A DNA stretch of 8,330 nucleotides from an uncultured Selenomonadales bacterium (lineage in GTDB: Bacteria; Bacillota; Negativicutes; Selenomonadales; Selenomonadaceae): positions 1 to 8,330 of the forward strand of contig CAMVAG010000097.1 in the NCBI GenBank assembly GCA_947165405.1, given 5' to 3'. Made by a program: the position numbers and the translations under genes. Of the stretch, positions 1-5,122 are shown piece by piece. Each line of letters opens with the position of its first letter. Within the stretch, counting starts at the first letter, position 1. Below the pieces are notes generated by a model. It did no database searches. It saw nothing but the letters and a program-made list of their open reading frames with translations, and was not told where the DNA came from.

Positions 1-1098
1 GAAGAAAATCCTCAAGCTTCGGAAGAACAATCGCCTCAACAAGGCGCGGTCTTCACGCAAGAGCAAATGGCGCAGACGCAAGCGATGATTATGGCGCAAT
101 TCAATCAAATGCAAATGATTCAACAGGCGGCAATCGCTCAAGCACAGGCGCAGGCAGCCGAACAACTCCGCTTGCAACAACAGGGACAACAAAGCGTAAT
201 CGTTCAGCCCTCAAGCAATCCGCAGAACGAAGAAAAAATTCAGCGGCTTGAAGCGGAAATCGCGCAGATGAAAGCGTTGCTGGCGGAAGTCTTGGGACGC
301 GGCGCGAATCAAGGGACAATCTCTTTGCACGAGGCTTTGAAGCGGCAAGAGGTCGACGAGGAAATTTTAAACGAGATGGCAGCTCAAGCAAATGCCGGCG
401 AAACTTTGGTTGACGTTCACACGCCCGCCGCCAAAGCCACGTTGATTAATTATCTGAACGAACACATAAAATTTTCCGACGGCGTGAAACTCAATCGGCA
501 CGGCGTGAGGATTGTCGCGCTGTTGGGCACGACGGGTGTCGGAAAAACCACGACGCTTGCAAAAATCGCCGCGAAGTTTGTCTTGGAGCAGAGGACGGAC
601 GTCGCGTTGATAACAGCAGACACTTACAGGATTTCCGCCGTCGAACAGCTCAAAACTTATTCCGACATTTTGGAATTGCCGCTGGAAATCGTCTACAATC
701 CTCAAGAGCTTGCCTCTGCCCTCGAACGCCACCGCGATAAAGAATTGATTTTAATCGACACGGCGGGGCGCAGTCAGCATAACGAATATCAAATGCGCGA
801 GCTTGAAGAATTTTTGCGAATCAATCCGCGAATCGAAAAGCATTTGGTAATCAGCGCGACGACAAAATTTACCGACGCCCGCCAAATCATGAATAAGTTT
901 TCGCAAATCGAACCGGACAAAATAATTTTCACGAAGATAGACGAAACGGCAAGTCTCGGCATGATTATAAATCTTCTGCGCGACAAAAAATATTCGCTGT
1001 CATACATAACGACGGGGCAGAGCGTCCCCGATGATATTGAGCGAGCCGGTGCCGATGTTCTTGCGAAGCTCCTCTTTAAGAAAGTCGACGAGCTGTGA
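1..1098 (+). CDS. flhF: Flagellar biosynthesis GTPase FlhF (5' end missing)
   Basis: SRP-family GTPase that, with FlhG, controls where and how many flagella are assembled; it acts at the cytoplasmic membrane. The frame is open from base 1, so the start and most of the N-terminal B domain lie upstream; 365 residues are visible. Residues about 10-75 are a Gln/Ala/Met-rich low-complexity stretch, followed by a short helical segment and the NG GTPase domain. The P-loop GTTGVGKTT lies near visible residues 176-184, ADTYRISAVEQL near 206-217, DTAGR at 253-257 and TKID at 311-314. DTYRISAVEQL is characteristic of FlhF as against Ffh or FtsY. The first internal ATG (67) lies inside the Gln-rich region and is not a credible start. 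flhG begins 13 bp after the TGA stop, so the two are almost certainly co-transcribed. Confidence 0.95.
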   Translation, partial: EENPQASEEQSPQQGAVFTQEQMAQTQAMIMAQFNQMQMIQQAAIAQAQAQAAEQLRLQQQGQQSVIVQPSSNPQNEEKIQRLEAEIAQMKALLAEVLGRGANQGTISLHEALKRQEVDEEILNEMAAQANAGETLVDVHTPAAKATLINYLNEHIKFSDGVKLNRHGVRIVALLGTTGVGKTTTLAKIAAKFVLEQRTDVALITADTYRISAVEQLKTYSDILELPLEIVYNPQELASALERHRDKELILIDTAGRSQHNEYQMRELEEFLRINPRIEKHLVISATTKFTDARQIMNKFSQIEPDKIIFTKIDETASLGMIINLLRDKKYSLSYITTGQSVPDDIERAGADVLAKLLFKKVDEL

Positions 1099-1111
1099 CG
1101 AGGTAAAGAAA

Positions 1112-2011
1112 ATGTCTGATCAAGCATCCGGGCTTAGAAAATTGCTTGAAGAACGCGCAGAGACGGAAGCTTTGGCGCGGCAGATAGGCGAACTTTATTT
1201 CGACGTGCCGGAGGACACGCGGGTTATTGCAATCACTTCCGGCAAGGGTGGCGTCGGCAAAACCAATCTTGCAGTAAATTTGGCAGTCGGCTTGCAGTTG
1301 GCGGGGCAACAAGTCATGCTGATTGATGCGGATATCGGCATGGCGAATGTTAATCTTTTAATGGGTTCCGTCACGAATCGCAGCTTGATTGACCTTTTGG
1401 AAGACGGCGTCGAATTGGAGGACGTTGTCGAGGAAGGCGCGGCGGGCGTAAAATATATTTCGGGCGTGGCGGGTGTCGAGGCGGCTTTGAATTTGAATCG
1501 CCTTGAGCAGAAAAGACTTCACAAAAAATTGAGTCGTTGCGCAGAAATGGCGAATATTATCATAATCGACACGGGCGCGGGCTTGAATCGAAACGTGATT
1601 GAATTTGTCCTCGCGGCGGAAGAAGTCTTGCTTATCACGACGCCCGAACCGACTGCCCTTGCCGACGCCTACGCCGTCGTAAAAGCCTACAGCACCTACA
1701 CCGACAGGCGCAACATAAAACTTGTCGTCAATCGCATTCGCGAGGAAGAAGAGTGCTACGAGGTTGCCGAAAAAATTAATCAGACGACGAAAAAATTTCT
1801 CGGCGTGACGGTTGGTTGTCTGGGCTACATTTACGAGGATAAAGCCGTCCTTGAAGCGGTGCACGAGCAAGAGCCTTTCCTTATCGCCAAGCCCGATTCG
1901 CCTGCCTCGCGATGCATTTCTGAACTTGTCAAAAGTTTCTTGAGCGGCGAAAAAATGATTTCAGTTTCCAGAGGTTGGCGCGTTTTTTTGGACAGGTTGT
2001 TCGGTTATTAA
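1112..2011 (+). CDS. flhG: Flagellum site-determining ATPase FlhG (YlxH, MinD-like)
   Basis: ParA/MinD-type ATPase of 299 residues that limits flagellar number and stimulates FlhF GTP hydrolysis. The frame is open further upstream to an ATG at 1031, inside flhF. The start at 1112 is preferred because GAGGT at 1100-1104 sits 7 nt before it, and because the protein then opens MSDQASGLR, matching the DQxxxLR activator motif known from FlhG N-termini to contact FlhF. Visible motifs are the deviant Walker A KGGVGKTN (residues 45-52), DAD at 72-74, the DTGAG switch at 153-157 and TTPEPTALADAY at 176-187. The last dozen residues (RGWRVFLDRLFGY) could form an amphipathic membrane-targeting helix as in MinD/FlhG proteins; that is inference. 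It follows flhF by 13 bp and precedes the next gene by 33 bp, consistent with one operon. Confidence 0.94.
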   Translation: MSDQASGLRKLLEERAETEALARQIGELYFDVPEDTRVIAITSGKGGVGKTNLAVNLAVGLQLAGQQVMLIDADIGMANVNLLMGSVTNRSLIDLLEDGVELEDVVEEGAAGVKYISGVAGVEAALNLNRLEQKRLHKKLSRCAEMANIIIIDTGAGLNRNVIEFVLAAEEVLLITTPEPTALADAYAVVKAYSTYTDRRNIKLVVNRIREEEECYEVAEKINQTTKKFLGVTVGCLGYIYEDKAVLEAVHEQEPFLIAKPDSPASRCISELVKSFLSGEKMISVSRGWRVFLDRLFGY

Positions 2012-2044
2012 GTTAAGAAGCGAAAATTTTTTGAGGTGATTGTT

Positions 2045-2725
2045 TTGAAATATGAAATTCTTTATCCCGAAGCGTTCCCCGTCGTCGAATGTCATCTTGA
2101 ACGCGGCGAAAGTATCAAAGCCGAATCCGACGCAATGATTGCCATGTCACCGACGATTGACGTTGAAGGCAAAATGGACGGCGGAATTTTGGGCGGCTTG
2201 GCGAGGAAAATTCTTTCGGGCGAAAGTATGTTCTTCCAAGAGTTGATTGCTCGGCGCGGCGCGGGAAAAGTTTTGTTCGGGCACTCATTGCCCGGCGGAA
2301 TTATGGACGTTGAGCTTGACGGCTCCTACGGCTTGACGATTCAAAAGGACGGCTTCCTCGCCGCCACGCAAGGTATCAACATCGAAACTACGGTGCAGAA
2401 TCTCTCACGCGGGCTTTTCAGCGGCGAAGGTTTCTTCGTGCTCAATGCCAGAGGTCGCGGCACGATTTTTGTTTCAAGCTACGGAGTGATTCACCCGATA
2501 AATCTTGACGACCGCGAGGAATTCATTATCGACAACGGGCACCTCGTCGCTTGGCCCGACTACATGGATTATAAAATCGAAAGAGCCTCAAGCGGCTGGA
2601 TTTCAAGTCTCACGTCGGGCGAAGGTCTTGTTTGTCGTTTCAGAGGTCCCGGCGTCGTCTTGATTCAAACGCGCAACCCCGGCAGTTTCGAAAGCTGGAT
2701 TCGTTCAATCGTTCCGAGCAAATGA
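2045..2725 (+). CDS. AIM24/TIGR00266-family protein
   Basis: A 226-residue protein of the AIM24 (TIGR00266, DUF124) family, a beta-rich fold whose bacterial role is not established. Family hallmarks seen are the opening MKYEILYPEAFPVVECHLERGE, DAMIAMSP (about 29-36), GGILGGLARKILSGESMFFQ (47-66), LPGGIMDVELDG (82-93), FLAATQGI (104-111), GEGFFVLNARGRGTIFVSSYG (127-147) and IDNGHLVAWPDYMDY (162-176). Length is normal for the family. A GTG at 2036 would add three residues but lies within the SD itself (GAGGTGAT, 2033-2040). The TTG at 2045 has correct spacing and yields the family's usual MKYEI start, so it is preferred. The gene is the last in the flhF-flhG transcription unit and is followed by an intrinsic terminator. 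No signal peptide or membrane span is evident. Confidence 0.9.
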   Translation: MKYEILYPEAFPVVECHLERGESIKAESDAMIAMSPTIDVEGKMDGGILGGLARKILSGESMFFQELIARRGAGKVLFGHSLPGGIMDVELDGSYGLTIQKDGFLAATQGINIETTVQNLSRGLFSGEGFFVLNARGRGTIFVSSYGVIHPINLDDREEFIIDNGHLVAWPDYMDYKIERASSGWISSLTSGEGLVCRFRGPGVVLIQTRNPGSFESWIRSIVPSK

Positions 2726-2738
2726 GTTTGTCGAACGC

Positions 2739-2773
2739 AAAAGACCGCTTCCAAAAACGGAGGCGGTCTTTTT
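2739..2773. terminator. Bidirectional intrinsic terminator closing the flhF operon and the small RNA
   Basis: Stem of 12 bp (2741-2752 with 2759-2770, one G-U pair) and a six-base loop, with further A-T pairs at the base. Rightward, the stem runs into five T residues and ends the operon of flhF, flhG and the AIM24 gene. Leftward, it runs into TTTT and would end the small RNA that starts near 2846. The stem core is AAGACCGC/GCGGTCTT. Confidence 0.9.
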
Positions 2774-2789
2774 GTCTGATGTTACTTTT

Positions 2790-2810
2790 GCCTCGATAGC
2801 CGGTCGAGGC
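2790..2810 (-). other. Stem-loop within the candidate antisense RNA
   Basis: Perfect 7-bp inverted repeat (GCCTCGA/TCGAGGC) with a 7-nt loop, between the pairing region and the terminator of the leftward RNA. It has no T-tract on either side, so it is a structural or loop-presenting element, not a terminator. Confidence 0.6.
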
Positions 2811-2852
2811 GCGTTGCCAAACAGCATGCTAATTATCAAACTTCTCAATCAC

Positions 2853-2881
2853 AATATAAGCCGTAATGATAAATCTGTCAA
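2853..2881 (-). promoter_or_regulatory. Sigma-70-type promoter of the antisense RNA
   Basis: Read leftward: -35 TTGACA (2881-2876, perfect), 17-bp spacer, -10 TATATT (2858-2853, five of six). The start would fall near 2846, the edge of the sequence copied from the peptide start region. It is closer to consensus than the opposing promoter of the peptide gene, as expected if antitoxin RNA must exceed toxin mRNA. Confidence 0.82.
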
Positions 2882-2892
2882 GAAGATTTTCA

Positions 2893-2921
2893 TTGCAAAA
2901 ATAATTTCCTTATTGTAAACT
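2893..2921 (+). promoter_or_regulatory. Candidate promoter of the small membrane-peptide mRNA
   Basis: TTGCAA (2893-2898), 17-bp spacer, TAAACT (2916-2921), each four of six to consensus. The predicted start, near 2928, lies at the first base of the leader hairpin. The -35 box is only 11 bp from that of the opposing antisense-RNA promoter, so the two transcripts diverge from one short control region. Confidence 0.55.
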
Positions 2922-2926
2922 GACGG

Positions 2927-2968
2927 CGTTGCCACCTCCGATAACGGCAACGGAAAGGAGGTATCGGC
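2927..2968 (+). promoter_or_regulatory. Structured leader with sequestrable Shine-Dalgarno of the small peptide
   Basis: Hairpin CGTTGCC (2927-2933)/GGCAACG (2946-2952) has the loop ACCTCCGATAAC. The loop's ACCTCC is the exact complement of the SD core GGAGGT at 2957-2962, and CCGATA (2938-2943) is complementary to TATCGG (2962-2967). At least two mutually exclusive foldings can therefore hide or expose the ribosome site. The SD AAAGGAGGT (2954-2962) is close to a full match to the 16S 3' end, 6 nt before the ATG. Confidence 0.6.
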
Positions 2969-3046
2969 ATGTTGATTTCAAACTTCTTGGTGGGAGTCGC
3001 GGCAAACGTCGCAGCTTACTTTATTATTAAGTGGCTCGACCGCTAA
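2969..3046 (+). CDS. 25-residue hydrophobic membrane peptide, putative type I toxin
   Basis: Short ORF with a near-perfect SD (AAAGGAGGT, 6 nt spacing), its own candidate promoter and its own terminator, so it is very probably translated. The product is one hydrophobic segment (LISNFLVGVAANVAAYFII, residues 2-20) followed by a short charged/aromatic tail, KWLDR. This is the form of membrane-acting type I toxins (Fst, TisB, ZorO and similar), which damage membrane potential; no residue-level homology to those is claimed. I have an impression of similar tiny Firmicutes ORFs ending in KWLD, which needs checking. The start codon and codons 1-7 are complementary to the 5' end of a divergent small RNA. 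A non-toxic small membrane protein under antisense control is the main alternative. Confidence 0.75.
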   Translation: MLISNFLVGVAANVAAYFIIKWLDR

Positions 3047-3089
3047 GACTTCTCGCCGCTCGTAGTTAGCGTTATTCTCTAAAACGCAC

Positions 3090-3125
3090 AAGGAGTCCCG
3101 CCTAGCCAACGGGGCTTCTTTTTTT
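3090..3125 (+). terminator. Intrinsic terminator of the small-peptide mRNA
   Basis: Eleven-bp stem AAGGAGTCCCG (3090-3100)/CGGGGCTTCTT (3110-3120) with two G-U pairs, a nine-base loop, and seven T residues at 3119-3125. Its T-tract contains the stop codon (3124-3126) of the converging gene on the other strand. Leftward, the stem is followed by GTGCGTTTTA, a poor T-tract, so it serves that gene only weakly. Confidence 0.88.
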
Positions 3126-3804
3126 ATACGCGAACTTCAAAATGCTTGCCCTTGTTTTCGTCTTTCTTCGGCGGCAATTTGACGGACTTGATCGGCTTGA
3201 TTTTTTCCTCGACGGCTTTTAATCTGTCGGTTGAGTCTTCAAAGAGTTGCGCTTTCGTGAGGGTCGGCTTGTCCGTTATCAAAAATTTTTTCACGACGAC
3301 GAACGCCGCGACCGCCACAAAAATTATCGTGAATATCCAATAAACGCCGCTGTGTCCTTCGTGATAATTTAATTTCACAACGTGAGGCGTCGACGGCTGC
3401 TCGGAGGAGGTCTGCGCGGGCATGTAAGTCGATTGATTTTCGCGGGCGTCCAATTCTTTAAACTCTCTCAAAACGTCCTGCCCTCTGTCGTAATCCGATT
3501 GAGTGTCGGCCGCCTGCGCGGGCAACGAGTTTTCTTGAGAAGCGGAAGGTGCGGCTGATTGATTATCGTCGCCGCGATTGACTGTTCGTTTTGTCAAAGG
3601 CCCTGCTCCGTTCGCGACGGCCTCTCTTGCCATAGTTTCGGGCGTTTCGACTTTTCGATTGACTTGCGGCGCGTCGTCGGCTTCTGAAACTTTTTCGGCA
3701 GGTTCCTTTCCAAAAGGTGTCTTGTCGATTCGCGGCGGCGTGGGCGGCGTCGGTCGAACGGCGGGCGCGGGGGCTGTCGGCGGCTGCGGCGGTTGGATAT
3801 TCAT
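3124..3804 (-). CDS. Unrecognised proline-rich single-span membrane protein
   Basis: A 226-residue protein I cannot assign to a family. Residues 1-30 are strongly proline-rich (PPQPPTAPAPAVRPTPPTPP). Residues 30-150 are polar, likely disordered, rich in Ala, Glu, Asp, Ser and Gln. One clear membrane segment, VYWIFTIIFVAVAAFVVV, lies at about 154-171, followed by KK and a lysine-rich tail of about 50 residues (KAVEEKIKPIKSVKLPPKKDENKGK). There is no signal peptide. The positive-inside rule would put the tail in the cytoplasm and the proline-rich part outside, but with no signal peptide the topology is uncertain. SD AAAGGAGG (3823-3816) stands 11 nt before the ATG, rather far, with no closer in-frame start. 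It has its own promoter (3844-3872) and appears monocistronic. Order and length argue against TonB. Confidence 0.8.
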   Translation of the reverse strand: MNIQPPQPPTAPAPAVRPTPPTPPRIDKTPFGKEPAEKVSEADDAPQVNRKVETPETMAREAVANGAGPLTKRTVNRGDDNQSAAPSASQENSLPAQAADTQSDYDRGQDVLREFKELDARENQSTYMPAQTSSEQPSTPHVVKLNYHEGHSGVYWIFTIIFVAVAAFVVVKKFLITDKPTLTKAQLFEDSTDRLKAVEEKIKPIKSVKLPPKKDENKGKHFEVRV

Positions 3805-3843
3805 TAAAACGCTTGCCTCCTTTCTGTCAATGAACTCAACAGG

Positions 3844-3872
3844 ATTATAAAAAATTTTTCCTCGAAAATCAA
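3844..3872 (-). promoter_or_regulatory. Promoter of the proline-rich membrane protein gene
   Basis: Read leftward: TTGATT (3872-3867), 17-bp spacer with A5/T5 tracts, perfect TATAAT (3849-3844). The start would be near 3837, giving a leader of about 33 nt. The -35 box directly follows the ddh-side hairpin (3876-3909). Confidence 0.75.
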
Positions 3873-3875
3873 TAA

Positions 3876-3916
3876 CGCCGCCTCGTCTCGTGAAAGAGAT
3901 TCGGCGGCGATTTTTT
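3876..3916. terminator. Hairpin terminator between ddh and the proline-rich protein gene
   Basis: CGCCGCC (3876-3882) pairs with GGCGGCG (3903-3909); an inner TCTC/GAGA helix (3886-3889 with 3896-3899) is separated by a 3x3 internal loop. The good T-tract (six T, 3911-3916) is on the rightward side, where no gene needs it. Leftward, downstream of ddh, the tail is TTATTGATTTT, imperfect but possibly adequate. Confidence 0.65.
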
Positions 3917-3930
3917 ATGGGTTAATCGGC

Positions 3931-4911
3931 TTAGAGAAGATGTGCGCGAAGTTCTGCACCGTCTTGAGCCGAAAGATAAGCGGGAGCAATATCGAAGACC
4001 GTCTTGCAACCGTTGCTGCCTTCCTTGTTGAGGCGATAAGCGGCGCGAGCATAAGCGACGAGGACGGCCGTCGTGAATTCGGGATTCGAATCGAGCTTGA
4101 GATTGAATTCGATAATGTGATTGTGTTCCTTGGTTTGACCGGTCTTGCCCGAACGAATTACAAAGCCGCCGTGAGCAAGTCCCGCGTGTTTGGTAAGGAG
4201 TTCTTCCTCGCTGATAAAGTTTACAATCGTATCGTAATCGGCGAAATAATTCGGCATGGTCTTAATTTCGTTTTCGACTTCGGCGGCGTCGGCACCTTCC
4301 TCAAGCACAACATAGCATTCGCGCAAATGTTTTTGACGCGTCGTAAGTTCGGGATTCTGACCGCTGCGAACGGCTTCAAGCGCGCCGTCAATCGGCACGG
4401 TGTACTGCTTTGCATTCTTGACGCCCTTGACACGGCGAATTGCATCGGAGTGACCTTGACTGACGCCTCTGCCCCAGAAAGTGTAATCGTTGCCGTCGGG
4501 AAGAATTGCGTTTGCATAAGCGCGAGCCAAGCTGAAAAGACCGGGATCCCAACCGACGGAGATAATCGCGACGTGCTTGGTTGCTTTAGCCGCCGCGTCG
4601 ACTTTTGCGAAGTGTTCGGGGATTTTTGCGTGCGTGTCGAAGCTGTCGACGACGTTAAAAAGTTTTGCATATTCGGGCGTTTGTGTCGGAAGGTCGGTTG
4701 CACTGCCGCCGCAAAGAATCATAACATCAATTTTGCCGACCCAATCTTTTGCCTCGTCCACATGAACGACGGGAACATTGGGCGTATTGATTTTGACTTT
4801 GGAGGGATCGCGACGAGTGAAGACCGCCACGAGTTGAGTATCGGGATTTTCTTTTATGGCGCACTCAACGCCGCGTCCGAGATTGCCGTATCCGAGTATT
4901 CCTATTTTCAT
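3931..4911 (-). CDS. ddh: meso-Diaminopimelate D-dehydrogenase
   Basis: NADPH-dependent enzyme (EC 1.4.1.16) that aminates L-2-amino-6-oxopimelate (tetrahydrodipicolinate) directly to meso-diaminopimelate, a one-step route to lysine and peptidoglycan cross-linking precursor; cytoplasmic. Its 326 residues match the family length. Seen in order: Rossmann motif GYGNLG (7-12), FTRRDP (31-36), CGGSATDLPTQTPEYA (67-82), VVDSFDTHAKIPEH (87-100), SVGWDPGLFSL (118-128), the highly typical GRGVSQGHSDAIRRVKGVKN (147-166) and HGGFVIRSGKTG (247-258). SD GGGAGG lies 9 nt before the ATG. Transcription is probably monocistronic from an extended -10 promoter only about 40 nt upstream, leaving no room for a lysine riboswitch. 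No truncation or missing motif was noticed. Confidence 0.95.
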   Translation of the reverse strand: MKIGILGYGNLGRGVECAIKENPDTQLVAVFTRRDPSKVKINTPNVPVVHVDEAKDWVGKIDVMILCGGSATDLPTQTPEYAKLFNVVDSFDTHAKIPEHFAKVDAAAKATKHVAIISVGWDPGLFSLARAYANAILPDGNDYTFWGRGVSQGHSDAIRRVKGVKNAKQYTVPIDGALEAVRSGQNPELTTRQKHLRECYVVLEEGADAAEVENEIKTMPNYFADYDTIVNFISEEELLTKHAGLAHGGFVIRSGKTGQTKEHNHIIEFNLKLDSNPEFTTAVLVAYARAAYRLNKEGSNGCKTVFDIAPAYLSAQDGAELRAHLL

Positions 4912-4955
4912 GAATTATTGCCTCCCGTTAAGAAGTATTTTCAAAGACAAGATGA

Positions 4956-4983
4956 ATTATAACATAAAAGTTAAGGTATGCAA
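4956..4983 (-). promoter_or_regulatory. Extended -10 promoter of ddh
   Basis: Read leftward: weak -35 TTGCAT (4983-4978), 16-bp spacer, perfect TATAAT (4961-4956) preceded by TGT, i.e. the TGn extended -10 element. Predicted start is near 4949, giving a leader of about 38 nt. Confidence 0.72.
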
Positions 4984-5050
4984 GCTTTATCCGTCATGAA
5001 TACAATATTTTATCTTAGGCTTTGTTGTAAAATAAAAAAGCAGCGGATTC

Positions 5051-5078
5051 TTGACAAGCGGGCGAAAGTTAATAAGAT
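5051..5078 (+). promoter_or_regulatory. Promoter of the acyltransferase gene
   Basis: Perfect -35 TTGACA (5051-5056), 16-bp spacer, TAAGAT (5073-5078, four of six). Predicted start is near 5085, about 38 nt before the TTG start. Between this and the ddh promoter (4984-5050) I see only A/T-rich sequence. Confidence 0.6.
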
Positions 5079-5122
5079 TAAATCGTTTGCCGACAAATTC
5101 ATTTGCGAAAGGAATTTAAATT

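Larger units (their letters stand above)
2738..2846 (-). ncRNA. Candidate antisense RNA (type I antitoxin), about 109 nt
   Basis: Predicted leftward transcript with a strong promoter (2853-2881), an internal perfect hairpin (2790-2810) and an intrinsic terminator (2739-2773). It has no plausible coding region. Its first 24 nt (2845 down to 2822) can pair with the small-peptide mRNA at 2965-2987, covering the AUG and codons 1-7. There are 20 Watson-Crick pairs, 3 G-U pairs and one bulged U (2835). A second 9-nt complement (2819-2811 against 2926-2934) lies in an order compatible with the same antiparallel duplex and reaches the mRNA 5' hairpin, so the two contacts flank the SD. The likely role is to block translation of the membrane peptide. 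The RNA itself is inferred from sequence; its expression is unproven. Confidence 0.72.

Noticed and set aside
1031..1111. Upstream ATG that would lengthen FlhG by 27 residues into flhF
   Set aside because: No SD precedes it, and the added residues are not FlhG-like. The ATG at 1112 has an SD and gives the DQxxxLR N-terminus.
2708..2827. A 39-codon frame on the - strand starting with ATG inside the candidate antisense RNA
   Set aside because: There is no ribosome-binding site, and it reads through the terminator hairpin into the AIM24 gene. Its ATG arises from the palindromic GCATGC that mirrors the toxin start codon.
3124..3804. TonB-like protein because of proline-rich sequence plus one membrane span
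   Set aside because: TonB has its span at the N-terminus followed by the proline-rich part and a folded C-terminal domain. Here the order is reversed and the tail is short and lysine-rich.
3940..4962. A 340-codon open frame on the + strand opposite ddh
   Set aside because: It runs antisense over almost all of ddh, its product resembles no family I know, and it has no SD. The ddh reading shows continuous family motifs. It is open because of codon bias in the opposite strand.
4912..5122. Possible lysine riboswitch (L box) upstream of ddh
   Set aside because: The extended -10 promoter lies only about 45 bp before the start, so the leader is near 38 nt. No stacked helices or terminator/antiterminator pair are visible.
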